The notes: a model not told the origin generated them from the sequence alone. Positions 1 through 8,190 are shown, counted from the stretch's first letter. The stretch is DNA of 14,154 nucleotides from Caryophanales bacterium UBA2450 (GCA_002342545.1 DDQE01000008.1:1-14154), one strand, 5' to 3'. Made by a program: numbers and translations.

Positions 1-1463
1 TTTTTAATCTTATTAATATTAATTCCGTCATATCGGACTTTGCCGTCCGCTAAATCGTAGAATCTATTAATTAAGTTAGTAATAGTGGTTTTGCCTGCTC
101 CAGTAGCACCCACTAAAGCGATTTGTTGACCTGGGTGAGCGTAAATATTAATTCCTTGTAAAACAAGCTTCTTGCCATCATAAGAGAAATCAACATTATC
201 AAGTAAGATATCGCCTTTAAGTTCGCGATACTCTAAACTTCCGTCTTTATGACGATATTTCCAAGCATAGTCATGAGTGTGTTCACTAGTTTCTTCAAAA
301 GTTCCATCTTCGTGTCTAATAATGTTACATAAATAGACATAGCCTTCGTCTTTTTCTTTCTCTTCTTCCATGAGTTCAAGGCATCTAGAGGCTCCCGCCA
401 TACCCATAACGATGAAAGTTATTTGTTGAGAGAATTGATTCACGTTATTAGCAAACATTCTACTTTGCATTAAGAATAAGGCAATCATGCCCGCAAACAT
501 GGCAGCACCTTGTTCCCCGGTAAAAGATGTCCAACCTGATAAAGATAAGTTTTTCCAGCCAAATACAAATATTAAAGCGGCCATAACACCACATAAAATG
601 TATAAGAAGTTACCGATATTCGCCATAATAGGCATCATAATATTGCCGTGGATATTAGCCTGAGTGGAGTTATATCTAAATTCTTCATTTAGTTCTTTAA
701 ATTCTTCATTGCTCTTTTCTTCATGACAGAATACTTTAATAACTTTTAAGCCGTTAATTGATTCTTCAATCATACCTTCAACTTTAGCTAATGAGGCTTG
801 TTGCTTAATAAAGTATTTAGAGGCATTACCTCCAATAATCTTTACTACAAATAACATGATGATAAAGCCGCCAATAATGACTAGAGTCATCCAAACAGAG
901 GCAATTAACATTGTGGTAAAAACAAAGATAGTTGTTAATCCAGTTTGAATTAAGCTTGGTAATGCTTGAGAGATAAATTGTCTAATGGTATCGATATCAT
1001 TAGTGTATAAAGACATAATCGCTCCATGAGCGTGAGTGTCGAAATATTTAATTGGTAAGTCTTCCATATGGGAGAACATAGCTTTTCGATAATAATTAAG
1101 GAATTTTTGAGTGACAATAGCCATAGTTCTATTCCATGTCCATGCTGCAAAAATACCAACAACGTAAATACAGCCTAAGATGATTAATAAGTAGCTAACG
1201 TTTGTATTCATGGAGAAGCCAAAAATACTTCTAACAGAATAAACATCGACAAATGGATTATATCCATACGCTCCAGCAGCGGTTAAAGCAGTAGTGATTA
1301 AAGCAGCAAAAATAGAGCTACATAAGTTACCAGCAACGTTAAAGATTAAACAAATTAAAGAAATAATTAGTTGAGCAGGGTAAAGCTTAAAGAGCAACTT
1401 TAAAAGATTCTTCATAGTGCCTTTTTTTGCTCTTCCTCTTTCTTTCATACGAACAGGTGGCAT
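1..1463 (-). CDS. ABC exporter half-transporter (permease + ATPase), 3' end cut by window edge
   Basis: This is an ATP-driven exporter subunit of the inner membrane, with a six-helix permease and ATPase on one chain. The reading frame is open from an ATG at 1463 to the window edge, giving 487 residues. Residues about 30-350 hold the hydrophobic permease segments. Residues about 416-487 begin the nucleotide-binding domain, with Walker A GATGAGKT near 452-459. The rest (signature, Walker B, H-loop) lies outside the window. A charged linker of about 50 residues rich in Glu, His and Lys separates the two domains (around 366-416). I recall similar inserts in Bacillota exporters of this type. The ATG shares one base with the stop of the upstream transporter gene (TAATG) and is preceded by an SD (AGGGGGTGA). 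The two genes are therefore translationally coupled and probably form a heterodimer. Substrate unknown; drugs or peptides are typical. Confidence 0.93.
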   Translation of the reverse strand, partial: MPPVRMKERGRAKKGTMKNLLKLLFKLYPAQLIISLICLIFNVAGNLCSSIFAALITTALTAAGAYGYNPFVDVYSVRSIFGFSMNTNVSYLLIILGCIYVVGIFAAWTWNRTMAIVTQKFLNYYRKAMFSHMEDLPIKYFDTHAHGAIMSLYTNDIDTIRQFISQALPSLIQTGLTTIFVFTTMLIASVWMTLVIIGGFIIMLFVVKIIGGNASKYFIKQQASLAKVEGMIEESINGLKVIKVFCHEEKSNEEFKELNEEFRYNSTQANIHGNIMMPIMANIGNFLYILCGVMAALIFVFGWKNLSLSGWTSFTGEQGAAMFAGMIALFLMQSRMFANNVNQFSQQITFIVMGMAGASRCLELMEEEKEKDEGYVYLCNIIRHEDGTFEETSEHTHDYAWKYRHKDGSLEYRELKGDILLDNVDFSYDGKKLVLQGINIYAHPGQQIALVGATGAGKTTITNLINRFYDLADGKVRYDGININKIK

Positions 1464-3271
1464 TATTTATCACCCCCTACTCTATTTTGGGTGTAATAGA
1501 CTTCTTGATAGATGTGGTTATTCTTTAAGAGCTCATCATGAGTTCCAATGGCGTTAACTCTACCATTATCCATGATGATAATTTGATCAGCATCCTCAAT
1601 AGAAGATATTCTTTGAGCAATGACGATTTTAGTCATTTCTGGGAGATCTTCTTTTAACCCTTTTCTAATTAATCTATCGGTTTTAGTGTCAACCGCTGAA
1701 GTTGAGTCATCTAAAATCATAATTTTTGGTTGCTTTAAGATCGCTCTAGCAATACAGAGTCTTTGTTTTTGTCCGCCTGAGAAGTTAGCTCCGCCTTGTT
1801 CAACGCGAGACTTTAATCCTTCTGGTTTAGCATTAACAATTTCTAAAGCTTGAGCGATTTTACAAGCATTAAGCATTTCTTCTTCACTCGCGTTTAAATT
1901 ACCCCATTTGAGGTTACTTTCAATTGTGCCGCTAAATAGAACATTCTTTTGTAAAACAACTGCGACATTATTTCTTAAAGTTTCTAAGTCATATTCTTTT
2001 ACGTTATGACCAGCAACTTTAACTGAACCATCGCTAACGTCATATAATCTAGAAATTAAATTAACTACAGAAGTTTTACCGCTACCTGTAGAGCCTAAAA
2101 TACCAATAAATTGACCAGATTTAATATTTAAATTAATATCGGTTAATGCTTGTCTATCACTGTCTTTACGATATTTGAAATTAACTTTATCAAAGATAAC
2201 TTCTCCGTTATCTACTTTCATTATCGGAGAAGCACCATTTTCAATAGTAGGTTCTTCGTCTAGTACTTCAGAAATACGTTTGATAGATTCAATGGACATA
2301 GCAAGCATGACCATGATCATTGAAATCATCATTAAGGACATTAAGATTTGAATGCCGTAAGTAATTAACGCGCTTAAATCACCTAGAGTGAGAACTCCAC
2401 CAAAGAAGTCCATTCCATTAAATCCTTTTGAAGTTTTATAGATTAAATAAGATCCTAAACCAAGAATTAAGATATTGCTTAAATGAATTGATGTATTCAT
2501 TAATGGGTTATTTAAAGCAACAATCTTTTCCGCTTTGACAAAGTCAGTGGTGATTGCATCACTTGCTTTAGTGAATTTTTGTTTTTCGTAGTCTTCTCTA
2601 ACATAAGATTTAACCACTCTAATACCAGAAACATTTTCTTGAACGGATTGATTGAGATTGTCATATCTTTTAAAGACAGACATAAATATACGCATTGCTT
2701 TTTTAAAAATTAAGAATAAACCAAAGCCGACGATTGGAACTAAGCCAACAAAGATAAAGCCCATTAATCCTCCCCCAACAAATGTCATAATTGCAGAGAA
2801 AACAAGCATTAATGGGGCTCTAACGACAATTCTAATCATCATTTGGAAGGCCATTTGGACATTATTAATATCCGTGGTCATTCTTGTGACCAAACTTGAA
2901 GTAGAAAATTTATCAATGTTCTCAAATGAGAAATCATTTAATTTTTTATATAAGTCTTCACGTAAGTTACAGGCTAATCCAACAGAGGCAATTGAAGCGG
3001 TTTTACCACCAAACCATCCACATAAAAGTGAAAGAATAGCCATAATAAGGAGCATTAACGCAATATAAAAGACTGGAATTCCAATACTTGTTGAAGAATG
3101 GAAGAAGCTATCTGGACCAGTCATAGCCTTAAGTTCATCAACAAAAATCCCCATAATAAATGGCATTGCACATTCTAAGGCTGCTTCTCCTATCATAAAA
3201 ATAGGCGTGATAATCGCGTACTTTTTATATTCTCTAACGCTTTTTAGGATCTTGAAAAACTTCTTAACCAT
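1463..3271 (-). CDS. ABC exporter half-transporter with degenerate ATPase site (602 aa)
   Basis: A full-length permease-ATPase fusion of the multidrug/lipid exporter type. Hydrophobic helices lie at about 18-43, 62-90, 140-165, 168-192, 258-280 and 298-325. The ATPase domain runs from about 355 to the end: Walker A GSTGSGKT at 393-400, Q-loop Gln441, signature FSGGQ at 497-501, Walker B ending at Asp521. The residue after Walker B, normally the catalytic Glu, is Asp522 (LDDSTSAVD). The H-loop His is Gln553 (IAQRISS). Both changes are known for the degenerate subunit of heterodimeric exporters such as TM287/288. The partner is the overlapping downstream gene. The gene starts one base after the TetR stop codon with no clear SD, so it is probably translated by coupling. 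It is expected to be controlled by that TetR protein. Confidence 0.95.
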   Translation of the reverse strand: MVKKFFKILKSVREYKKYAIITPIFMIGEAALECAMPFIMGIFVDELKAMTGPDSFFHSSTSIGIPVFYIALMLLIMAILSLLCGWFGGKTASIASVGLACNLREDLYKKLNDFSFENIDKFSTSSLVTRMTTDINNVQMAFQMMIRIVVRAPLMLVFSAIMTFVGGGLMGFIFVGLVPIVGFGLFLIFKKAMRIFMSVFKRYDNLNQSVQENVSGIRVVKSYVREDYEKQKFTKASDAITTDFVKAEKIVALNNPLMNTSIHLSNILILGLGSYLIYKTSKGFNGMDFFGGVLTLGDLSALITYGIQILMSLMMISMIMVMLAMSIESIKRISEVLDEEPTIENGASPIMKVDNGEVIFDKVNFKYRKDSDRQALTDINLNIKSGQFIGILGSTGSGKTSVVNLISRLYDVSDGSVKVAGHNVKEYDLETLRNNVAVVLQKNVLFSGTIESNLKWGNLNASEEEMLNACKIAQALEIVNAKPEGLKSRVEQGGANFSGGQKQRLCIARAILKQPKIMILDDSTSAVDTKTDRLIRKGLKEDLPEMTKIVIAQRISSIEDADQIIIMDNGRVNAIGTHDELLKNNHIYQEVYYTQNRVGGDK

Positions 3272-3272
3272 A

Positions 3273-3881
3273 TTAGTAGACCATACTTAGCGGTATTTGG
3301 ATATTAGGGCAGATAAATTTCTTATGCCCTAATCTTGTACGAGAATAGGCTAATCCTTTTATAAAACATAATAAAGAAGCAGCTACTTCTCTAACAATCT
3401 TTTCTTTATTAAAATCACCTTCAGTTTGTCCTCTTTCTATTGTAGAACTAATCCAGGAGAACACTTTTTTATTTTTCGCTTTTGAAACGGATGTTGATTT
3501 AGTGCCTTCAACAATACTTAAATCTAAACTAATTAATAAATTAATAGCCCAAGCATATTGATCATCTTCTGATTTTAAAGCTTTTGTAAGGACATTTAGT
3601 AAATCATATAAAACAAATTTTGCTTTTTGCTTAAAATCAATTGAGTTTACTAAATTATGCATCATTGGGAAAACCACATTATCTATTAAATGATCATAAA
3701 TCCCGTTCTTATTTTTAAAGTAATGATATAGTAAACCATGGGAGCATCCAGAGTCTTTAGCGATTTCATCTAAAGTAGTGGAATCGTATCCTTTAGTAGC
3801 GAATAAATACATTGCACTGGTCATGATAATATTTATTCTTTCTAATCTAATTTGTTCGTTTTGTTCTATTGTTCTAGGCAT
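3273..3881 (-). CDS. TetR/AcrR-family transcriptional regulator (about 202 aa)
   Basis: A one-component repressor with an N-terminal helix-turn-helix and a C-terminal ligand domain. The DNA-binding region reads through LFATKGYDSTTLDEIAKDSG and then HGLLYHYFKNK, the classic TetR pattern. The remaining ~140 residues are helical, divergent and likely sense a small molecule. I choose the ATG at 3881 (MPRTIEQNEQ). A longer frame can start at TTG 3908 or GTG 3899; neither these nor the ATG has an SD. The TTG lies 7 nt after a TATAAT, so a leaderless start there cannot be excluded. The gene leads the operon into the two ABC half-transporters. A palindrome (3893-3908) in its promoter/leader is the obvious autoregulatory site. 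Co-transcription suggests exporter induction by the exported compound. Confidence 0.9.
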   Translation of the reverse strand: MPRTIEQNEQIRLERINIIMTSAMYLFATKGYDSTTLDEIAKDSGCSHGLLYHYFKNKNGIYDHLIDNVVFPMMHNLVNSIDFKQKAKFVLYDLLNVLTKALKSEDDQYAWAINLLISLDLSIVEGTKSTSVSKAKNKKVFSWISSTIERGQTEGDFNKEKIVREVAASLLCFIKGLAYSRTRLGHKKFICPNIQIPLSMVY

Positions 3882-3892
3882 AATATTTTTGA

Positions 3893-3908
3893 TTGACACA
3901 TTCGTCAA
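3893..3908. promoter_or_regulatory. Candidate TetR operator (TTGAC-N6-GTCAA palindrome)
   Basis: The sequence TTGACACATTCGTCAA has 5-bp inverted arms around a 6-bp centre whose middle AT also pairs. It sits at the predicted start of the minus-strand tetR transcript. On the plus strand it supplies a TTGACA -35 box, with TATTAT at 3915-3920 after a 16-bp spacer. Placement and symmetry fit an autoregulatory TetR site. Binding is inferred. Confidence 0.55.
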
Positions 3909-3915
3909 CGAAAGT

Positions 3916-3943
3916 ATTATATTACTTATAAAAATTAAAGCAA
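3916..3943 (-). promoter_or_regulatory. Promoter of tetR-ABC operon
   Basis: On the minus strand TTGCTT (3943-3938), a 16-bp spacer and a perfect TATAAT (3921-3916) make a sigma-A-like promoter. The expected transcript start is near 3908, inside the TTGAC-N6-GTCAA palindrome. A repressor bound there would block transcription of the exporter operon. Confidence 0.55.
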
Positions 3944-3976
3944 CAAAATCTTTTAATTATTAAAAATGATTAAAAC

Positions 3977-4005
3977 TAAACAAATAGAGAGTAGAGGATT
4001 ATAAT
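3977..4005 (+). promoter_or_regulatory. Promoter of ATP-grasp/GrpB operon, probably leaderless
   Basis: TAAACA (3977-3982), a 17-bp spacer and a perfect TATAAT (4000-4005) lie only 6 nt before the ATG at 4012. The transcript would begin at or next to the A of the start codon. A purine stretch (GTAGAGG, 3991-3997) is 14 nt from the ATG, too far for a good SD. An additional upstream promoter (TTGACA 3893, TATTAT 3915) could give a longer transcript. Confidence 0.5.
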
Positions 4006-4011
4006 AAACAC

Positions 4012-5295
4012 ATGAAAAATTTTGTCTTTATTTCCCCAAATTTTCCAGAAACATACTATCGATTCTGCGTTGGGCTAAAAAAAGCGGGCTTTAGAGTTCT
4101 TGGTGTTGGGGATCAACCTTATGATGAACTTAACCCTGCTTTAAAAGAAGCTCTAACAGAATATTACAAGGTATCGAATTTAGATAACTTTGATGAAGAA
4201 AAGGAAGCAGTAGGTTATTTTGAAAGAAAATATGGTCACATTGATTATTTAGAAAGTAATAATGAATATTGGTTAAGAAAAGACTCAATTTTAAGAGACT
4301 TATTTTCAATTGACACAGGTCTACATTCAAATGAGTTAGATGATTATCAAAGAAAATCTTTTATGAAGAAACACTTCCAAGAAGCAGGAGTTAAAGTTGC
4401 TCCTTATATGCTTGTTAGTGATCTAGAATCTTTAAAAGAATTTGCAAAAAAATATGACTTTCCATTATTTGTAAAACCAGATATTGGAGTGGGTGCTGAA
4501 GAGAGCTATAAAATTAAAAATTTAGAGGAATTAGAGGCTTTTTACCAGAAAAAAGACCCAAAATGCCAATTTATTTGTGAAACATTTGTCTCTGGAGATA
4601 TTGTGACTTTTGATGGCTTAGCAGATAGTGATAGTAACGCAGTTTACTTTACCTCATTAGAGTGTCCTCCATCAATCAGCGACATCCTTATTGAAGGTGG
4701 AGATATGTTTTATTACTGCAATCCATTCTTAGATAAAAAGTTTGCTGAATTAGGTAAAGCCACTATTAAAGCATTTAAGCTTAAAAAGAGATTCTTCCAT
4801 ATTGAGTATTTTAGAGTCACTAAAGCAAGAAAAGGCTTATTTAAAGTTGGTGATATTGTAGGTTTGGAGATTAATGTTCGTTCTCCTGGAGGTTATTCTC
4901 CTGACATGCATAACTTCGCTAATTCGATTGACTGTTATGATTTATACGGACAAGTTATGGCGGATAATCATCCTGAAGTTAAAATGGAACCAAAATATTA
5001 TTTACCAACAGGAGCAAAAAGAGATAACGTTGAATACTTCTACAGCGATGAAGATGTATTAAGAACCTTTAAAAATAATATTTGTAACCACGGACGATAC
5101 CCAAAAGTCTTATCTGGAGTTATGGGTGATCGCTTCTTTATGGCGAAATTTAACACTGTTGAAGAAGTTAAAACATTTAGAGATTATGTAAATCGTAGAG
5201 TGGGATATACTTCTAGTGGAAGTTTGAGTAATAACAAATTTAATAAAGTCGCAGATGACGGCAATATTTGCGATAATCATATTGATGGAGCTTAA
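4012..5295 (+). CDS. ATP-grasp ligase (carbamoyl-phosphate synthase/biotin carboxylase-like), 427 aa
   Basis: A predicted soluble ligase that would activate a carboxylate with ATP and join it to an amine or similar nucleophile. The N-terminal ~100 residues form a pre-ATP-grasp Rossmann-like domain starting FVFISPNFPETYY. The ATP-grasp fold follows: ATP-binding FVKPD with Lys155, a glycine loop GVGAEES (159-165), FVSGD (192-196), HIEYFR (263-268), and metal-binding GLEINVRSPGG (284-294), where Glu286 and Asn288 should ligand magnesium. The last ~120 residues are a C-terminal extension of unknown role. The catalytic residues look intact. The substrate cannot be read from the sequence. The gene is divergent from the TetR-exporter operon and followed after two bases by a GrpB-like gene. 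Common automatic names would be 'ATP-grasp domain protein' or 'carboxylate-amine ligase'. Confidence 0.88.
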   Translation: MKNFVFISPNFPETYYRFCVGLKKAGFRVLGVGDQPYDELNPALKEALTEYYKVSNLDNFDEEKEAVGYFERKYGHIDYLESNNEYWLRKDSILRDLFSIDTGLHSNELDDYQRKSFMKKHFQEAGVKVAPYMLVSDLESLKEFAKKYDFPLFVKPDIGVGAEESYKIKNLEELEAFYQKKDPKCQFICETFVSGDIVTFDGLADSDSNAVYFTSLECPPSISDILIEGGDMFYYCNPFLDKKFAELGKATIKAFKLKKRFFHIEYFRVTKARKGLFKVGDIVGLEINVRSPGGYSPDMHNFANSIDCYDLYGQVMADNHPEVKMEPKYYLPTGAKRDNVEYFYSDEDVLRTFKNNICNHGRYPKVLSGVMGDRFFMAKFNTVEEVKTFRDYVNRRVGYTSSGSLSNNKFNKVADDGNICDNHIDGA

Positions 5296-5297
5296 TA

Positions 5298-5798
5298 ATG
5301 TTAAGATTTGACCCAACTGGATGGGGAAAAACATTTGAAGAAGAAAAGAATAACCTTCAATATTACTTGAAGAATTTTAAAGTCGCTATTAATCATATTG
5401 GGGCGACTAGTTATAAAAATGGGCGTAGCAATCGCAATGTTGATATTTTAGTAACTGTTGAAACATTATCTGACTTATCAGCGGTTATGACTCGTCTACA
5501 ATCTAAAGGCTATAAACTTATTAACTATGAGGAAGGACAAGATGTTTCTACCTTGATTGTTCCTAAAAAAGTACTTGGATACGGAGTTACAATTAGAGTG
5601 ATGGTCTATGCTTCAGAGATTTTTAATCGCTATAATGCATTTATTACTTTATTAAAAGAACATGAACATTTAGTTAGAGAATATAATAAATTCCGTGATG
5701 AATTAACTTGTAAATATAGTAGAGACTATAATACATATCGAAAATTAAAGATTGATTATATCAATTTACTATTAGAAGAACATTTCAAATTTGAATAG
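5298..5798 (+). CDS. GrpB/UPF0157-family nucleotidyltransferase-fold protein (166 aa)
   Basis: A small cytosolic protein of the GrpB family, which belongs to the nucleotidyltransferase superfold. The family signature HIGSTS-x-K-x-IDILV appears here as HIGATS (33-38) followed by NVDILVTV (47-54), keeping Asp49. The C-terminal part (AFITLLKEHEHLVREYNKF, then RDELTCKY...YRKLKIDYI) matches the family's usual tail, which carries a predicted nucleotidyltransferase-like fold. Usual family length is 160-180 residues, so it is complete. The ATG lies 2 nt after the ATP-grasp stop and has a GGAG SD (5287-5290) 7 nt upstream, so the two are co-translated. The family's reaction is not well established. 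The tight coupling suggests it acts in the same pathway as the ligase, perhaps by nucleotidylating a substrate or product; that is inference. Confidence 0.82.
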   Translation: MLRFDPTGWGKTFEEEKNNLQYYLKNFKVAINHIGATSYKNGRSNRNVDILVTVETLSDLSAVMTRLQSKGYKLINYEEGQDVSTLIVPKKVLGYGVTIRVMVYASEIFNRYNAFITLLKEHEHLVREYNKFRDELTCKYSRDYNTYRKLKIDYINLLLEEHFKFE

Positions 5799-5814
5799 TT
5801 ACTTTGTAAAATAT

Positions 5815-5852
5815 AAAAAAATACCGCTTTGTTGAGAGAAGCGGTATTTTAG
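5815..5852. terminator. Bidirectional Rho-independent terminator
   Basis: A-run, 9-bp stem ATACCGCTT / AAGCGGTAT (5821-5829 and 5839-5847), 9-nt loop, then a T-run. The A/T runs on both sides make it functional on both strands. It lies between the convergent GrpB-like and EF-G-like genes. Confidence 0.9.
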
Positions 5853-5865
5853 TTAACAACTATGA

Positions 5866-7911
5866 TTATTGTTTAACTGCGTTTTCTTGAATAACTTGAT
5901 CTTTTAAGTATTCAGGAACTTCTTCGTAATTGACGAATTCTCTATTGAAGAAGCCGCTAGCTTGAGTTAACGACTTAAGTTGAGTGACATAGTCAATAAT
6001 TTCAGCTTCAGGAACAAGAGCCTCAATTTCTTGATAGCCATGTTCTTTTTCTTCAATATTTTGAATTCTAGCTCTTCTGGTATTTAAATCAGAAAGAATG
6101 TTACCAGTATATTTAGATTCAATGTTGACTTTAATTCTCATAATTGGCTCTAAAATAATTGGTTTACATTTCATATAAGCGTCTTTAAAGGCTAATATAC
6201 CAGCCATCTTGAAGGCTTGTTCGTTAGAATCAACTGGGTGATATTTGCCGTCTACTAACACCCCTTTAACTCCAATGACTGGGAAACCTGCAAGTAAGCC
6301 GCTTTGAAGAGCTTCAAAGAAACCTTTTTCAACTGCAGGGAAGTAGTTTTTAGGAACAGATCCACCAAAGATTTCTTCCGCAAAGACATTTTCTTCTGCT
6401 GGTTCAAATCTCATCTTAACGACACCATAGAATCCGCTACCGCCAGATTGTTTGACGTATCTGCCATCTCCTTCAGCGGTGCCTTTTATAGATTCTCTAT
6501 AAATGATCTTCATTTTTTCGGTGGTGAGATCAATTTTATAGACGCTCTTTAATTTTTCTAAAGCATAAGCGATATGAGAATCACTTAATCCGCCTAATAA
6601 TAACTGCTTAGTTTCATTATTACGTTTAACTTCTAAGGCAGGATCTTCAAGTTGCATTTTTGCTAATGCTGGTCCTAATTTAGATTCATCGTTTTTATTA
6701 GCTAAAATAATTGCTTTAAAGATAACCGCGGTTGGATATTTAACTGGTTTATAAATAGTAACTGATTTTGGAGAGGATAAAGAATCTCCTGAAGAGACTT
6801 TTTCTAATCTAGTGACCGCTCCAATATCTCCAGCAATGATTTCATTAACTGAGTCTAATTTTTTACCAGTCATTTGATAAAGCATACTCACTCTTTGAGT
6901 AGAGCCGTTAACATAAACTTCATCACCAACTTTAAGAACGCCAGAACATACCTTTAATAAATTAATGGTGCCTGCGTATGGATCGACTATTGTTTTAAAG
7001 ACATAAGCAGAGAATGGTTCGTTAACATCAGTAGGAACTACTTTATCATTACCTGCTTCATCATGAGCCTCTAGAGGTTTAAGGTCATTTGGATTTGGTA
7101 AATAAGAGATAAACATTTTTAATAATGTTTGAATACCGATATTTTTAGTAGCGCTACCAACGATAAGTGGAGTAAGTTCACCTTTTAGAACTCCAACTCT
7201 AAGAGCTTCTCTAATTTCTTGTTGAGAGAATTCTTCTCCATTAAAGAATTTTTCTAATAATTCATCGTTAGTTTTGGCAACTTCTTCAACGATTGTGTTA
7301 TGTAATTCTAAAATCTTTGCGCGCTTATCTGGATAGATTTCAGCATCGACACATTCCTTACCATTATAGATATGAGCTTTTAAATCGACTGCATTAGCAA
7401 AGCCGTCAAAAGCTTTATCATGACCAAGAGGATAACAGAACGAGATAACTTCTTTACCGAGTTTTTCTCTAATTTCTTCTAAGACTAATTCAAATTCCAC
7501 ATCTTCTTTGTCCAATTTATTTACAAAGATAAATGTAGGAACACCTTTTTTCTTTAATTGGTTAAAGTGTTTGATAGTCCCAACTTGAACGCCTACTGAG
7601 GCATCGACCACTAAAACAGCGCCTTTAACTACTCCAGTAACTCCGATAGTTTCAGAAATAAAATCATCATTACCTGGAATGTCGATTAAATTAACTTTAT
7701 ATCCTTCGTATTGTAAAGGAATAATAGATGTTTGGATAGATCCACCCTTTTTTTGTTCTTCAGGAGTGTAATCTGATAATGTATTTTTCTTTTCAACTTC
7801 TCCTTTAGCAGGAATAAGTTTACTAACGTATGCTAATGATTCCACTAAAGAAGTTTTTCCACTTCCTTGGTGACCTAGAATAACAACGTTACGAATATTT
7901 TCAGTTTTCAT
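5866..7911 (-). CDS. Elongation factor G-like GTPase paralogue (681 aa)
   Basis: A translational GTPase with the five-domain EF-G layout. G1 GHQGSGKT is at 13-20, G3 DIPGND at 77-82, G4 NKLD at 131-134 and G5 GSA at 252-254. Domain II starts near 285, domain IV carries QSGGSGFYG and DGKYHPVDSNEQAF, and domain V carries EPIMRIKV...SDLNTRRARIQ. Two points separate it from canonical FusA. The catalytic His after G3 (DTPGH) is Asn81, and the switch-I Thr region reads KKGGSIQTS, so Ser58 replaces the Thr. Divergent EF-G-like proteins of Clostridia have Tyr at the His position, so this belongs to that paralogue class, and a normal fusA is expected elsewhere. The role is unknown: ribosome rescue, biogenesis or protection are possibilities. 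SD GAAAGG is 8 nt before the ATG. The gene is second in an operon after the 85-aa gene. Confidence 0.93.
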   Translation of the reverse strand: MKTENIRNVVILGHQGSGKTSLVESLAYVSKLIPAKGEVEKKNTLSDYTPEEQKKGGSIQTSIIPLQYEGYKVNLIDIPGNDDFISETIGVTGVVKGAVLVVDASVGVQVGTIKHFNQLKKKGVPTFIFVNKLDKEDVEFELVLEEIREKLGKEVISFCYPLGHDKAFDGFANAVDLKAHIYNGKECVDAEIYPDKRAKILELHNTIVEEVAKTNDELLEKFFNGEEFSQQEIREALRVGVLKGELTPLIVGSATKNIGIQTLLKMFISYLPNPNDLKPLEAHDEAGNDKVVPTDVNEPFSAYVFKTIVDPYAGTINLLKVCSGVLKVGDEVYVNGSTQRVSMLYQMTGKKLDSVNEIIAGDIGAVTRLEKVSSGDSLSSPKSVTIYKPVKYPTAVIFKAIILANKNDESKLGPALAKMQLEDPALEVKRNNETKQLLLGGLSDSHIAYALEKLKSVYKIDLTTEKMKIIYRESIKGTAEGDGRYVKQSGGSGFYGVVKMRFEPAEENVFAEEIFGGSVPKNYFPAVEKGFFEALQSGLLAGFPVIGVKGVLVDGKYHPVDSNEQAFKMAGILAFKDAYMKCKPIILEPIMRIKVNIESKYTGNILSDLNTRRARIQNIEEKEHGYQEIEALVPEAEIIDYVTQLKSLTQASGFFNREFVNYEEVPEYLKDQVIQENAVKQ

Positions 7912-7932
7912 ATATTAAACCTTTCTTATGAA

Positions 7933-8190
7933 TTAAAGGGTAACGACTTTATTACCTTCTTTTTTATAGACATCAATATATAATTTTCCATTTGATGGAT
8001 TAGAGGAAACTTCATAAATTCTTCCTTCGGTGTTTCTAGCAACAACGAATAATCCTTTGATATATCCCATGACATAGGACATAAAGACGATTTCAATTTC
8101 TTCGTGAGTGACGTCTCTACCATAGACATCTTTCTCTAACTTCGCGATTTCGTCTTTTGCGAGTGTTCTAAATTCATTTGTGTTTCTCAT
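7933..8190 (-). CDS. Small conserved-looking protein of unknown function (85 aa)
   Basis: I do not recognise this protein. It has an acidic helical N-terminal half (about 5-45, with ALAK/EIAKLEKD-like spacing and VTHEEIEIVF) and a C-terminal half that looks like beta strands (GRIYEVSSN, GKLYIDVYKK). There is no signal peptide or convincing membrane helix. The frame extends upstream to an ATG at 8244, but I take the ATG at 8190 because a strong SD (GGAGGT) sits 8 nt before it. It ends 21 nt before the EF-G-like gene and is clearly its operon partner, so a link to ribosome function or to control of that GTPase is plausible. The overlapping 67-residue frame at 7926-8129 is a shadow. Confidence 0.75.
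   Translation of the reverse strand: MRNTNEFRTLAKDEIAKLEKDVYGRDVTHEEIEIVFMSYVMGYIKGLFVVARNTEGRIYEVSSNPSNGKLYIDVYKKEGNKVVTL

Noticed and set aside
950..1162. 70-residue minus-strand frame
   Set aside because: It lies inside the ABC transporter gene in another frame on the same strand. The transporter reading is continuous and motif-bearing.
2652..3068. 138-residue plus-strand frame, Lys/Pro/Ile-rich
   Set aside because: Antisense shadow of the degenerate ABC half-transporter, with low-complexity composition and no SD.
3893..3908. Minus-strand TTGACG-17-TATTAT as the tetR promoter
   Set aside because: The -10 would overlap the ATG at 3881 and place the start inside the coding region. The TTGCTT-16-TATAAT promoter upstream fits better.
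7926..8129. 67-residue minus-strand frame
   Set aside because: It overlaps the 85-residue gene in another frame. The 85-residue frame has the strong SD and an ordinary composition.
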